DNA of 64,000 nucleotides. Source: Bacteroidota bacterium (GTDB lineage: Bacteria > Bacteroidota > Bacteroidia > 2-12-FULL-35-15). This document shows, piece after piece, positions 38,115 to 48,087 of this stretch. A program made the position numbers and the translations under genes. Each line of letters opens with the position of its first letter. The stretch's first letter is position 1. The DNA is taken from the NCBI GenBank assembly GCA_016707685.1, contig JADJHE010000020.1, positions 22,818-86,817 on the forward strand. Direction: 5' to 3'. The notes beneath the pieces were generated by a model. That model did no database searches. It was not told where the DNA came from and saw nothing but the letters and a program-made list of their open reading frames with translations.

Positions 38115-39572
38115 ATGTTAAAGCAAGTACAGTCACAAAAATTATTACAAAAATTATCACCTCAACAAATTCAATTGATGAAGTTGTTGCAATTGCCTAC
38201 AATTGCATTGGAACAGCGAATCAAAGAAGAAATGGAAATCAATCCTGCTTTGGAAGAAGGAAATGATACCGATGAAGAGCCGCGTGATGAGTTTGATAAT
38301 GATGAATTTGATGATACCCAGAAAGATGATGAAAATCAACGGGAAGACTTTGCGTTAACAGATTATATGGACGATGATGAAGGAACTTCTTATAAGCTAA
38401 AAGCAAACAATACAAGTCCGGACGAAGAACGCAAAGAAATTCCTTTTTCTGTTGGCCTGTCTTTTCAAGACATGCTTGAAAGCCAATTAGGGATGAAAGA
38501 TTTGGACGATCGGGAATATCAAATAGCAAATTACCTGATTGGAAATTTAGATGATGATGGGTATTTGCGAAGAGATTTAGCATCGATTGTAGATGACATT
38601 GCCTTTTCACAAAACATAACTACTACCGAAAAAGAATTAGAAGAATTATTAAAAGTGGTTCAAGATCTTGAACCAGCTGGTATTGGTGCTCGCGATTTAC
38701 AAGAATGTTTATTGATTCAATTGCGCAAAAAAGAAGTTCAAAACATGATTGTGGAGTTGGCAACAGAAGTGGTCGAAAAACAAATGGATGAATTTTCGAA
38801 AAAACATTACGAGAAAATTTCGAAAAAATTAGAGATTGATGATGAACTACTGAAAGAAGTTATTCAAGAAATTTTGAAATTAAATCCTCGTCCAGGCAAC
38901 TCTATGGCCGATGGACAAAAAAGCTTCCAGCAAGTGATTCCTGATTTTTTAATGACCAATGAAGATGGCATTTTAAATTTAACATTGAATTCGCGTAACT
39001 CACCCGATTTAAAAGTGAGCAAAGCGTATGCGCAAATGCTGGAAGAATATTCAAAGGGAAAAGACAAAAGCAGTAAAGAAGCATCCATGTTTGTTCGTCA
39101 GAAATTAGATGGGGCAAAATGGTTTATTGATGCTATTCAACAACGCAGCTATACTTTATTGTATACGATGAATGCGATCATGGAATACCAAAAAGAATAT
39201 TTTATGGATGGCGATGAAACCCAACTTAAACCAATGATTTTAAAAGACATTGCAGAAAAAGTTGGTTTAGATATTTCAACCGTTTCACGTGTTGCAAATA
39301 GCAAATACGTACAAACACCTTTCGGAACATTTTTATTAAAATCCTTTTTTAGCGAATCATTATCAACTGATAGTGGTGAAGAAGTTTCGACACGTGAAGT
39401 GAAAAAAATATTAGAAGACTGTATTGGCGCGGAAAGCAAAAAGAAACCACTTACCGATGACAAGCTTGCTAAAATTTTAAAAGAAAAAGGATATAATATT
39501 GCTCGTAGAACAATCGCTAAATACCGCGAACAATTGGATATTCCAGTAGCACGATTACGTAAGGAATTATAA
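38115..39572 (+). CDS. rpoN: RNA polymerase sigma-54 factor
   Basis: Alternative sigma factor that needs an enhancer-binding ATPase. The 485-residue product has the Gln/Leu-rich activator region I (QKLLQKLSPQQIQLMKLLQL), an acidic region II, the core-binding domain, the HTH (DISTVSRVANSKYVQTPFG) and the RpoN box (ARRTIAKYREQL, about residue 466). Length normal. The start (MLKQVQSQ) is the first ATG. One base separates its stop from the next gene. Confidence 0.97.
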   Translation: MLKQVQSQKLLQKLSPQQIQLMKLLQLPTIALEQRIKEEMEINPALEEGNDTDEEPRDEFDNDEFDDTQKDDENQREDFALTDYMDDDEGTSYKLKANNTSPDEERKEIPFSVGLSFQDMLESQLGMKDLDDREYQIANYLIGNLDDDGYLRRDLASIVDDIAFSQNITTTEKELEELLKVVQDLEPAGIGARDLQECLLIQLRKKEVQNMIVELATEVVEKQMDEFSKKHYEKISKKLEIDDELLKEVIQEILKLNPRPGNSMADGQKSFQQVIPDFLMTNEDGILNLTLNSRNSPDLKVSKAYAQMLEEYSKGKDKSSKEASMFVRQKLDGAKWFIDAIQQRSYTLLYTMNAIMEYQKEYFMDGDETQLKPMILKDIAEKVGLDISTVSRVANSKYVQTPFGTFLLKSFFSESLSTDSGEEVSTREVKKILEDCIGAESKKKPLTDDKLAKILKEKGYNIARRTIAKYREQLDIPVARLRKEL

Positions 39573-39573
39573 G

Positions 39574-40224
39574 ATGGAACTTGAAATAGAACAAGCTCAA
39601 CCAAAATCTGCTGGAGAAAAAACTGCAAAAATTATTTCCTATTTGTTTCATCCTTTGCTAATGCCAACGTATGGTTTTGTAGCATTATTTTTTACAAAAA
39701 ATTACATCTCTACTTTTACCCCACTTAACCTTCGTTTGTTTATTTTATTAGTTACATTCATTTTTACATTCGCACTTCCTGCTATCAATGCTTTTATTTT
39801 ATTAAAGATGGGGCGAATTAAAAGTTTGGAAATGGAACGTGCCGAAGAACGTTTTGTTCCATACATCAGCACAGCATTGTATTATTTTGCTTTGTTTTAC
39901 TTGTTTCATACGGTAACCGATTTCCCAAGCATATTCAAAACGCTAGTATTAGGTGCTGCTGTTTCTATTGTTTTGGTTTTATTGATTACCACCAAATGGA
40001 AAATAAGCGCCCATGCTGTTGGTATTGGAGGCATGATTGCTGCCATTATTGGCATTTCTTTTAAGCTCAGCATCGATTTGCTATTGATTTCGATGATTTC
40101 AATTATTATAGCTGGATTTGTAGGCTTTGCTCGCCTAAAACTCAATGCACACAGCCCATCACAAGTATATACTGGGCTTCTACTGGGCTTCTTAGTTGAG
40201 TTTTTACTCATGATTTTCCTGTAA
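39574..40224 (+). CDS. PAP2-like integral membrane protein
   Basis: A 216-residue protein with about six membrane helices. Late motifs KISAHAVGIGG and RLKLNAHSPSQVYTGLLLGF recall the PAP2 phosphatase motifs 2 and 3 with their histidines, so a lipid-phosphate or polyprenyl-phosphate phosphatase is possible; motif 1 is weak. It begins one base after rpoN and is surely cotranscribed with it. Confidence 0.7.
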   Translation: MELEIEQAQPKSAGEKTAKIISYLFHPLLMPTYGFVALFFTKNYISTFTPLNLRLFILLVTFIFTFALPAINAFILLKMGRIKSLEMERAEERFVPYISTALYYFALFYLFHTVTDFPSIFKTLVLGAAVSIVLVLLITTKWKISAHAVGIGGMIAAIIGISFKLSIDLLLISMISIIIAGFVGFARLKLNAHSPSQVYTGLLLGFLVEFLLMIFL

Positions 40225-40234
40225 TAAGTTATTA

Positions 40235-40269
40235 ACTTTTTTCGATTGTTTTTTAAAACCGAAAAAAGT
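40235..40269 (+). terminator. Terminator-like hairpin after the rpoN unit
   Basis: ACTTTTTTCG and CGAAAAAAGT form a perfect 10-bp stem with a 15-base loop, 11 bp after the PAP2-like gene. The following sequence is T-rich after a short gap. Confidence 0.55.
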
Positions 40270-40284
40270 AAAAGTGTTTTTTTA

Positions 40285-40292
40285 TATATTTG
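40285..40292 (+). promoter_or_regulatory. -7 box upstream of lipoprotein gene
   Basis: TATATTTG matches TANNTTTG, 19 bp before the ATG at 40312. No good -33 element seen. Confidence 0.45.
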
Positions 40293-40311
40293 GTTACTAA
40301 ATAAAAAAGAC

Positions 40312-41208
40312 ATGAAAACGAAGAATACATTCAAATCCATTTTATTGCTAAGTACTTCTGTAGCATTATTTTCTTGTGGTGGTTCTGAAACTGATTCAGA
40401 AACAATTACTGCAACAGATACAGCTGTAACATTAAGTGAAAAAGATTCTAAAGCACAAAATGTATTTTATTCTATTCCTTCACCGATAGAAACAACAAGC
40501 TTATTAAAAGCAGCTGGAGCGAAATACAATAGCCAGTACTTAAATCCAATCGAAAATGTATCGAAGTACTCTTCAGTAAAACAAAAAGCCATCAATCTTG
40601 GTATTTATGGCGCTGATTTAAGCTTTACAAGTATGTTTGATAAAACACAAGAGTCAATGCTTTACCTACGTTGTACCAATAAATTAGCTACAGGCTTAGG
40701 AATCAGTGGTTCTTTTGATGAAAAAACAACAGAACGTATTGAAGCAAACATGGAAAGCAGAGATTCTTTGCTTTCAATCATCTCTGATTCTTATTGGAAT
40801 GCTGATTCATATCTAAAAGAAAACGGTCAACCAGGTGTTTCTGCTTTAATTATTGCAGGTGGATGGATTGAAGGCTTGTACATTGCTACAAAAATTGCAA
40901 CTGACACTAAAAATGAAGAAGTTGCAACTCGTATTGGGGAACAAAAACTTTCTTTAGATAATTTAGTAGCATTATTAGAAGCTTATTCTGCTGACAACGA
41001 AGGAGTTAAAGAGGTTTTAGGCTTAATGACACCTTTAAAAGCTATTTACGATGGAATTAAAGTAGAGCCAAGCGAAACTACTGTTTCTACTGATAAAGAC
41101 AAAGGTGTTACAACCATTGGTAACAATAGCTCATACAAGATTTCAGCTGATCAATTAAAAGCAATTTCAGACAAAGCTGCTGAAATTCGTAACAAAATGA
41201 TTCAGTAA
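40312..41208 (+). CDS. Conserved putative lipoprotein
   Basis: From ATG 40312 a 298-residue lipoprotein (FKSILLLSTSVALFSCGGSE, lipobox Cys 22). The mature part is mostly helical, with segments SIPSPIETTSLLKAAGAKYN and AGGWIEGLYIATKIATDTKN seen in a widespread unnamed Bacteroidota family. An earlier in-frame start at 40246 was rejected because it would place the signal peptide internally. Followed 16 bp later by another secreted protein gene, probably cotranscribed. Confidence 0.75.
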   Translation: MKTKNTFKSILLLSTSVALFSCGGSETDSETITATDTAVTLSEKDSKAQNVFYSIPSPIETTSLLKAAGAKYNSQYLNPIENVSKYSSVKQKAINLGIYGADLSFTSMFDKTQESMLYLRCTNKLATGLGISGSFDEKTTERIEANMESRDSLLSIISDSYWNADSYLKENGQPGVSALIIAGGWIEGLYIATKIATDTKNEEVATRIGEQKLSLDNLVALLEAYSADNEGVKEVLGLMTPLKAIYDGIKVEPSETTVSTDKDKGVTTIGNNSSYKISADQLKAISDKAAEIRNKMIQ

Positions 41209-41224
41209 TGCGTAAAACGCAACG

Positions 41225-41674
41225 ATGAAACTAACAACTTTTATAAAAACCATTATGGCAATGTCTGTAATGGTTTTATTTTTTTCTGAAAGCCAAGCTC
41301 AGTGCAGCACAAATATTAAGAAGAAGTGTATGCCCAACATTGCTCCATTTACTCCCAATGGACAAGCAAACACCTCAACCGTAGTTGCTGGACAGAAAAC
41401 TGAAGTAAGTCAAACATTCTACTCTGGTCAGGATTATCGCATTTTTATTTGCTCAGATGCCAACTTAGGTACCTGCTCATTTAAAGTAATGGACCAATCC
41501 AGAAAAGTATTGTTTGATAGTCAAAAAAATGATTCACCTGATTTTTGGGATTTTAAATCAAAATCGACTCAGCAATTAATTGTTGAAGTAACAACACCTA
41601 CATCGCAAACTACAAGTTCTGTTTTGCCTAGTGGTTGTGTTACTGTTTTGGTGGGTTTTAAAAAAGATAAATAG
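41225..41674 (+). CDS. Secreted hypothetical protein
   Basis: A 149-residue product with a signal peptide (IKTIMAMSVMVLFFSESQAQ). The mature part is beta-rich with several cysteines (C at 'AQCSTNIKKKC', 'IFICSDANLGTCSF', SGCVTVLVGF), suggesting disulfides and a periplasmic or surface location. No family recognised. It follows the lipoprotein gene closely and faces the thioesterase gene at 41680. Confidence 0.65.
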   Translation: MKLTTFIKTIMAMSVMVLFFSESQAQCSTNIKKKCMPNIAPFTPNGQANTSTVVAGQKTEVSQTFYSGQDYRIFICSDANLGTCSFKVMDQSRKVLFDSQKNDSPDFWDFKSKSTQQLIVEVTTPTSQTTSSVLPSGCVTVLVGFKKDK

Positions 41675-41679
41675 TACTA

Positions 41680-42132
41680 CTATTTAATCGTTTGCATTTT
41701 ACTTTTTGAAACAATGGTGCAGGTAAATCTACTTATGCACGTTAGCTCCTCTTTGTCATTGTATATTTTTATTTCCCAAATGTGGTTCATTCCTTTTACA
41801 TGAATAGGTTTGCAAACACCAGTTACGACTCCACTTGTTACTGCTTTAATGTGATTGGCATTTATCTCTATTCCCACACCAATAAATAATTCGGGATTTA
41901 CACACAACCACGATGCAATGCTTCCCAATGTTTCGGCTAAAGCAACAGATGCACCACCGTGTAATAAGCCAAAGGGTTGTTTTGTTCGTCCATCTACAGG
42001 CATTGTCCCTTTTATATAATCATCGCCAATTTCGCTAACTCGAATATGAAGTGAATCGGCAAGTGTATTTGCATTCATCCAATCCAAATCACTAACAACC
42101 GGATTTCCATACCAAATTTTATTCTCCGCCAT
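41680..42132 (-). CDS. Hotdog-fold thioesterase (PaaI/YdiI-like)
   Basis: Hydrolyses an acyl-CoA thioester. The 150-residue product has the hotdog active-site pattern MPVDGRTKQPFGLLHGGASVAL is cited here in two parts: MPVDGRTKQPFG and LLHGGASVALAETLGS, which match the DHNA-CoA thioesterase (MenI/YdiI) subgroup closely, including the catalytic Glu. A role in menaquinone synthesis is therefore possible, but the amidohydrolase at 54076 suggests the futalosine route, which does not need it. Starts 5 bp after dnaG ends (leftward), so likely in one unit with dnaG. Confidence 0.85.
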   Translation of the reverse strand: MAENKIWYGNPVVSDLDWMNANTLADSLHIRVSEIGDDYIKGTMPVDGRTKQPFGLLHGGASVALAETLGSIASWLCVNPELFIGVGIEINANHIKAVTSGVVTGVCKPIHVKGMNHIWEIKIYNDKEELTCISRFTCTIVSKSKMQTIK

Positions 42133-42137
42133 AAAAA

Positions 42138-44135
42138 TTATTTAAGGATTGTTCTACCAAGTAAAGCATTGAATTCTTTCTTTGCTTCCAACAACTGATG
42201 TTGCGTTTGCATCAATTGAATCATCTCTTCTTCTTCTGGATTTTCTTTTAAACGCTTTTGAATATCATGTATCATAATTTCCAAACGTCTGCTTTTTAAC
42301 GCATACACAGCACTTAAAATCGACTTTTTAAGAATGTCTTCTTCTCGGGTAATATAAATACTGTGTTGTTCCCAATTAGAAAGGGAATACGGACTACTTA
42401 TTAAATCTATCGTTAACGAACAAATAGCACTGTTCTCGTGTCCAATAAAATAATTGTAATCTGGAATACTTTCTTTTTCCAAATGTTCAACAAACTCATT
42501 GTAAATACTATTGTACAATAAATTATCGAGTACAATGTTATCATGTTGCAATTCATGAATCAATAATTGAGCTACCGTTACCCCTATCTCTATTGTATTT
42601 CCTTCATCATCTTGCGAATCAACACGCACTTCTTTGTTTCCATAATTGATAAGAATACGAATAACATCTCGTTCTTGGTGCTCTGCATTCGAAAGCGTAA
42701 TGTCTTTTTTATCTTCAAGGATTGTTGTATCAAAATCGGGAACCGACTCTGTGTGCTGCTCTGGAGCTTGCGTTTTTTTATCGTTGAATTTTTTACTTCT
42801 AATTTTATTAAGCTCACTTAATAAAATATGCTCTTCCACATCCATGATGCGGCTACATTCCTTCACATATACCGAACGATAAATGGCTTCGGGAATAAGT
42901 GCAATACTCTCTACAATCTCCTTGATTAATCCTGCCTTTTTGATAGGATCATTCTTTACATCATTCATCAACAAATTTGTTTTGAATGAAATAAAATCTT
43001 TGGAGTTATTATTTATAAATTCTTTTAATTGCTCAGAGCTTACTTTCTTGGAATAGGAATCAGGATCATCACCATTGGGGAACAACAATACTTTTACATT
43101 CAAGCCTTCTTCTAAAATCAAATCAATCCCTCTGAAACTGGCTTTGATACCAGCGCTATCACCATCGTACAAAATGGTAATGTTGTTGGTGAAGCGTCTG
43201 ATTAATTTTATTTGACCATGTGTTAAGGATGTTCCACTACTCGCCACCACATTCTCAATTCCTGCCTGATGCATGGAAACAACATCGGTATATCCTTCTA
43301 CTAAAAAGCAATTATCTTGATTGATGATTTCTTTCTTCGCAAAATAAATTCCATACAATACATCACTCTTGTGATAAATTTCCGTTTCGGGAGAGTTGAT
43401 GTATTTTGCAATCTTCTTTGTATCGGTACGTAATGTTCTACCACCAAAAGCAATTACACGTCCGGTAACATTGTGTATCGGAAACATAACGCGTCCCCAA
43501 AAACGATCCGAAATTTTTGTTTCAGTTGTTGTTTCTGATGCAGGTTCATCTTCCCGATTATTGCTGTATTCAATTGTTAAGCCTGCTTTTACAAGGTATT
43601 CCAATTTATGCCCGGTAGCAATTGCAATATCGCTGAATGCACTACGATGATTGATGCTATAACCTAATTGAAATTTTTGAATGATATCTTCTCTAAATCC
43701 ACGTTCTTTAAAATAGCCCAATCCAACCGATTTTCCTTCATCGGTATTATAAAGATTTTCGGAAAAATGTTTTTGAGCAAAGGAAGAAACAACGAATAAA
43801 CTTTCTCGATCGTTGTGTGATTGTATTTGTTCAGGAGATTGTTCTTCCTCTTGAATATCGATGTTGTATTTTTTAGCTAAAAAGCGCAATGCATCCGGAT
43901 AGGTCATTGCTTCTTTTTCCATCAAAAAGTTAACAGCATTTCCACCTTTACCACAACCAAAACATTTACAGATTCCTTTTGCTGGCGAAACATAAAATGA
44001 AGGTGTTTTCTCGTCATGAAAAGGACATAGACCAATTAGGTTAGCACCTCTTTTTTTGAGGGCAACATAATCGCCTACTACTTCTTCAATTCGAGCAGCA
44101 TCAAATATTTTATCGATGTCTTCTTTGGTAATCAT
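42138..44135 (-). CDS. dnaG: DNA primase
   Basis: Makes RNA primers for replication. The 665-residue product has the zinc-binding domain (CPFHDEKTPSF ... CKCFGCGKGG), the primase core (YFKERGFREDIIQKF, FGGRTL), the TOPRIM region (FLVEGYTDVVSMHQAG, ILYDGDSAGIKA with the Asp residues) and a long C-terminal helicase-binding part. Length is normal. No frameshift, although it lies in a window with many. Confidence 0.97.
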   Translation of the reverse strand: MITKEDIDKIFDAARIEEVVGDYVALKKRGANLIGLCPFHDEKTPSFYVSPAKGICKCFGCGKGGNAVNFLMEKEAMTYPDALRFLAKKYNIDIQEEEQSPEQIQSHNDRESLFVVSSFAQKHFSENLYNTDEGKSVGLGYFKERGFREDIIQKFQLGYSINHRSAFSDIAIATGHKLEYLVKAGLTIEYSNNREDEPASETTTETKISDRFWGRVMFPIHNVTGRVIAFGGRTLRTDTKKIAKYINSPETEIYHKSDVLYGIYFAKKEIINQDNCFLVEGYTDVVSMHQAGIENVVASSGTSLTHGQIKLIRRFTNNITILYDGDSAGIKASFRGIDLILEEGLNVKVLLFPNGDDPDSYSKKVSSEQLKEFINNNSKDFISFKTNLLMNDVKNDPIKKAGLIKEIVESIALIPEAIYRSVYVKECSRIMDVEEHILLSELNKIRSKKFNDKKTQAPEQHTESVPDFDTTILEDKKDITLSNAEHQERDVIRILINYGNKEVRVDSQDDEGNTIEIGVTVAQLLIHELQHDNIVLDNLLYNSIYNEFVEHLEKESIPDYNYFIGHENSAICSLTIDLISSPYSLSNWEQHSIYITREEDILKKSILSAVYALKSRRLEIMIHDIQKRLKENPEEEEMIQLMQTQHQLLEAKKEFNALLGRTILK

Positions 44136-44147
44136 GGATAATAAAAA

Positions 44148-44169
44148 AGCATTCCTTTTTGGGAATGCT
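44148..44169 (-). terminator. Terminator between the lytic transglycosylase gene and dnaG
   Basis: AGCATTCC/GGAATGCT with a short loop; on the minus strand it is followed by TTTTTTA. It ends the gene stopping at 44202 and lies just before the dnaG start. Confidence 0.75.
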
Positions 44170-44201
44170 AATTTACGAAAAATAGTAAGGTGATTTTAGA
44201 A

Positions 44202-45600
44202 TTAATGCTGTCCGTTTAATCGGGCCATAGCACGCATAATATCTTGATTTTCAGGATTTAACTTCAATGATTTTTTATAATAGCCCATTGCCTTTTCCTT
44301 TTGTCCCATTTGGCGGGATGCTTCACCTAGTCCGTGATACACACTCCAAGACTCTGGATTTTGTGTTTCATTGTGCTTAAATAGCTTGTAAGCTTCCTCC
44401 GCATTTCGTGTTTTAAGCAAGTGAAAACCTATTTCATTAAAGTGATTATCGTTGTACGGATAAGTGAATGGCGTTAAACCTGCTAATTCGGTTTCAACTG
44501 TTTTTACTTTTGAAATAAAGTATTCAAATGGAATAACACCATCTTTTAAATCGTTTTCATATTTCTGAATACAAGTTTGTAAAAAATTGCATTCATCGTA
44601 TGGTGCACATTTGCATTGTACATAACTGTTATACATTTTATCACCATCAATTAAATACACCGAATCGGTTGGTTGCATTACAATGTTATCGAAACTACAA
44701 AATGCTGCCAATGCTAATTGAGAATAATTTTGTGATGCATTTTTAAATCCACCATACGTTGTTTGCCATACTTGTTGAATCAATTGCATACCTCCTTCGG
44801 TAGGTTTTATTTTACGAATAACACCTGCCACATTTCCTGCGCCAGCATGGTACGAATGAAGCACCAATAAGCGGAACCATAAATCGGTTTCGTTATAACT
44901 TACATGTGCACTATCCAACATTGTTTTGGTATACGGAATACAAATTCTGCTCAACAAACGAGATGCACCCAAAGCAGCTTTCTCCACATCGGTGCGTTCA
45001 TCCACATATTTATTTACTTTCAATCCTTGTTTAATAGCAACTGCTCTCATCAACTGGAATGGACCATTTGCACCCACACCCGATTTGGTGTTCATTTTAC
45101 CTGGACTCTCAATTAATAAGATTGCTTGTGCATACCAAGGATCAACACCATTCTGTTTGAATACATCAATTGATTTGCTAATGGTTGGTATTACCTTTTT
45201 TAAATTCATAAAAATCTTTTTTACCTGCAGTAATCAAAATGGAAACACTATCTGGAATACCATACATGATACGAACACTGTCTTTGTAACAAGTTTTTTG
45301 AGCGTCCGATAATTTGTTCCAGTTTTTTAAAGCTACCTTATCTACAATTTTACGAACACCAGCTACATTCACCAATGCCGAATCGGGAGGTAAAGCCATT
45401 ATTTTTTGCCAAAAAATAGGTTGTGGCAAATGTTGCCATCCTTCGGAATACAAAAAGGCATCGTTTATGAATTGTATTTTATTGGTTTCGTTATAGCCTA
45501 CTGCGTATTTCTCCACCACAGCAACCTTGCTCATATTTTCCTGAGCAAATGATAATGTAAGTATCATAAACAAAAATGCGGTTGTTGCTGTTCTAATCAT
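44202..45600 (-). CDS. Secreted lytic-transglycosylase-like protein with TPR tail, one frameshift
   Basis: Signal peptide (TTAFLFMILTLSFAQ), then an N-terminal segment, an SLT-type lysozyme fold (AQAILLIESPGKMNTKSGVG with the catalytic-type Glu, 'GANGPFQLMRAVAIKQGLKV', 'LHSYHAGAGNVAGVIRKI') and two C-terminal TPR units (WSVYHGLGEASRQMGQKEKA, 'KSLKLNPENQDIMRA'). The frame breaks at the T6 run 45196-45201; removing one base joins KKDFYEFKK to VIPTISKSIDVF. Total about 466 residues. Probably cleaves peptidoglycan in the periplasm. Confidence 0.8.
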
Positions 45601-45779
45601 AATGTCTTGTTTTAATGAAAATCGTGTGCAATGCTTGATTTCATAAAAATACTTTTCTAAAGTTATGCTTTGGATTCCATGAATGCAAACTTTTTAACAA
45701 ACGTTTTCAACAATTAAGATATTGTTACGCTTAGAAATGAGATAGGTTTCAATTGATTTTTACATATAATATATTTCAT

Positions 45780-45787
45780 TACTTTTG
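45780..45787 (+). promoter_or_regulatory. -7 box of the acyl-CoA dehydrogenase gene
   Basis: TACTTTTG matches TANNTTTG, 29 bp before the ATG. A TTG at 45753 is 24 bp upstream, slightly outside the usual spacing. Confidence 0.5.
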
Positions 45788-45816
45788 TTCCGCAAATTAT
45801 TAAAACAATTATTCGA

Positions 45817-46995
45817 ATGGCAACAGACAGATTTGAAGCTCATGATTATTATTTAATGGATGAGTTACTTACAGACGAACATAAATTAATCCGTGAAACA
45901 GCACGTGCATGGGTAAAGAAAGAGGTTTCTCCTATTGTTGAAGAAGCTTGTCAAACAACTACTTTTCCAAAACAATGGATTAAAGGATTAGCCGAAATTG
46001 GTGCTTTTGGTCCGTATATCCCAGCTGAATATGGTGGTCCAGGATTAGATCAAATTTCATATGGTATTATTATGCAAGAGTTGGAGCGTGGTGATAGTGG
46101 TTTACGTTCTACAGCATCGGTGCAAAGCTCATTGGTAATGTACCCTATTTATTCATTTGGTACCGAAGAGCAAAAACGTAAATATTTACCTAAACTAGCT
46201 GCAGGTGAAATGATGGGTTGCTTTGGATTAACAGAGCCAGATCATGGTTCTAATCCATCGGGAATGATTACAAACATTAAAGATAAAGGCGATCATTATT
46301 TATTGAATGGTGCTAAAATGTGGATTTCGAATGCTCCTTTTGCTGACATAGCAGTTGTTTGGGCAAAAGATGAAGCAGGTGATATCCGTGGATTGGTAGT
46401 AGAAAGAGGAATGGAAGGATTTACAACTCCTGAAACACATGGTAAATGGAGTTTACGTGCAAGTGCTACTGGCGAATTGGTTTTTGCAAATGTAAAAGTT
46501 CCAAAAGAAAATATTTTCCCAACCATTAAAGGATTAAAAGGACCATTGAGTTGCTTAAACTCTGCTCGTTATGGTATTGCTTGGGGTGCAATTGGTGCTG
46601 CAATGGATTGTTATGATTCAGCATTACGTTATTCAAAAGAGCGTATCCAATTTGGGAAACCAATTGGAGGATTCCAATTGACACAAAAGAAATTAGCTGA
46701 AATGATTACTGAAATCACAAAAGCACAATTGTTAACTTGGAGATTGGGTGTTCTTAAAAATGAAAACAGAGCTACACCTGCTCAAATTTCGATGGCAAAA
46801 CGTAACAATGTGAACATGGCATTGCAAATTGCTCGTGAAGCACGTCAAATACATGGCGGAATGGGTATTACTGGTGAATATCCAATTATGCGCCACATGA
46901 TGAACTTAGAATCGGTTGTTACTTACGAAGGAACACACGATATCCACTTGTTAATTACAGGTATGGATGTTACTGGATTCAATGCATTCCAATAA
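45817..46995 (+). CDS. Acyl-CoA dehydrogenase (glutaryl-CoA dehydrogenase-like)
   Basis: FAD enzyme that oxidises an acyl-CoA. The 392-residue product shows the family motifs GLTEPDHGSNPSGM, KMWISNAPFADIAVVWAK, and the C-terminal RQIHGGMGITGEYPIMRHM and TYEGTHDIHLLITG. The catalytic base position reads ESVVTYEGTHD. The sequence 'ERGDSGLRSTASVQSSLVMYPI' is close to glutaryl-CoA dehydrogenases, so lysine/tryptophan breakdown is likely. Monocistronic. Confidence 0.92.
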   Translation: MATDRFEAHDYYLMDELLTDEHKLIRETARAWVKKEVSPIVEEACQTTTFPKQWIKGLAEIGAFGPYIPAEYGGPGLDQISYGIIMQELERGDSGLRSTASVQSSLVMYPIYSFGTEEQKRKYLPKLAAGEMMGCFGLTEPDHGSNPSGMITNIKDKGDHYLLNGAKMWISNAPFADIAVVWAKDEAGDIRGLVVERGMEGFTTPETHGKWSLRASATGELVFANVKVPKENIFPTIKGLKGPLSCLNSARYGIAWGAIGAAMDCYDSALRYSKERIQFGKPIGGFQLTQKKLAEMITEITKAQLLTWRLGVLKNENRATPAQISMAKRNNVNMALQIAREARQIHGGMGITGEYPIMRHMMNLESVVTYEGTHDIHLLITGMDVTGFNAFQ

Positions 46996-47010
46996 AAGGT
47001 AAAACAATTA

Positions 47011-47042
47011 AAAAAAGCGTGCTAGATGTAGCACGCTTTTTT
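47011..47042. terminator. Terminator after the acyl-CoA dehydrogenase gene
   Basis: AAAAAAGCGTGCTA pairs with TAGCACGCTTTTTT around GATG, 15 bp after the stop. Confidence 0.9.
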
Positions 47043-47198
47043 TTTGGAAACAACTTGCTTCCAAAAAAATGATTACAAAAAAATTCAAGTCCGAACGACA
47101 AGCATAGCAAGGTCATTAACAATTTTTTAATGGAAACAAACCTCGCTCAATTCCTAAATTTAAAACACTGTTAATAATTATAATAACTCGAATGGGTG

Positions 47199-47206
47199 TA
47201 ATTTTG
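47199..47206 (+). promoter_or_regulatory. -7 box of the TauE/SafE gene
   Basis: TAATTTTG matches TANNTTTG, 22 bp before ATG 47229. Confidence 0.4.
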
Positions 47207-47228
47207 TAAAAAATTGCACATTAGGGGT

Positions 47229-48035
47229 ATGGAAATTTTAGGTTATATAGCAGCGGTATTGATAGGTATTTCCTTGGGCTTGGTTGGTGCAGGTGGTTCT
47301 ATATTAACGATTCCTGTTTTGGTTTACTTATTACACATTGCTCCTGTTAATGCTACCTCTTACTCCTTATTCATTGTTGGTATTTCTGCTACCATTGGAG
47401 GCTTACGTTATCTAAAAAATAATCTTATTTGCTTGCGTACCGTAATGGTATTTGGAATCCCATCAGTAATAAGCATCTTCCTTACTCGTAAATATTTATT
47501 GCATGCCATTCCCGATCAGCTTTTTACCATTGCTGGAATAACAATTACAAAGGATACTGCATTGATGTTGCTGTTGGCAATATTGATGGTGGTAGCTTCT
47601 TTTACAATGATTCGCAAACAAAAAAGTGTACGTGCCGATGTACACAGTACCAATTTAGAATACCGTTATTTTTTAATTTTCCAACAAGGAATCATTGTAG
47701 GCGCCTTGGTTGGTTTAGTAGGTGCTGGTGGCGGATTTTTAATTATTCCAGCTTTGGTAATGCTTGCTAAATTACCAATGAAAAAAGCAATTGGAACTTC
47801 ATTGGCCATTGTTGCACTTAATTCAACGATTGGTTTTTTGAGCGATTTTGGAACCCATCAATTTAATTGGTCCTTCCTGTTCATGTTTACTGGTTTTGCT
47901 ATTGTTGGAATCATCATTGGTAGTTACCTTTCGAAATACATTAGTGGTGCCAAACTAAAACCTGGATTTGGTTGGTTTATATTGATTATGGGAACATACA
48001 TCATTTCAAAAGAGTTATTTTTCCCTGGATATTAG
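47229..48035 (+). CDS. TauE/SafE family sulfite/anion exporter
   Basis: A membrane protein of 268 residues (start MEILGYIAAVLIG; the upstream alternative at 47214 lacks support). It has about eight helices and the two family repeats with GLVGAGGSILTIPVLVYLL near the N-terminus and GLVGAGGGFLIIPALVML in the second half. The family moves sulfite, sulfoacetate or related anions. The next genes handle sulfane sulfur (MBL-rhodanese, rhodanese), so export of sulfite or thiosulfate is plausible. Confidence 0.88.
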   Translation: MEILGYIAAVLIGISLGLVGAGGSILTIPVLVYLLHIAPVNATSYSLFIVGISATIGGLRYLKNNLICLRTVMVFGIPSVISIFLTRKYLLHAIPDQLFTIAGITITKDTALMLLLAILMVVASFTMIRKQKSVRADVHSTNLEYRYFLIFQQGIIVGALVGLVGAGGGFLIIPALVMLAKLPMKKAIGTSLAIVALNSTIGFLSDFGTHQFNWSFLFMFTGFAIVGIIIGSYLSKYISGAKLKPGFGWFILIMGTYIISKELFFPGY

Positions 48036-48087
48036 TATCTGTTCATAGTTCATCTTATTATTTTACGCTGAAATGCACTCGCAGCTA

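Noticed and set aside
38239..38610. Minus-strand open frame of 123 codons opposite rpoN
   Set aside because: Antisense to the acidic region of rpoN, His-rich by complement only; no start context.
39149..39628. Minus-strand open frame of 159 codons opposite the rpoN end
   Set aside because: Antisense to the HTH and RpoN box of rpoN; shadow.
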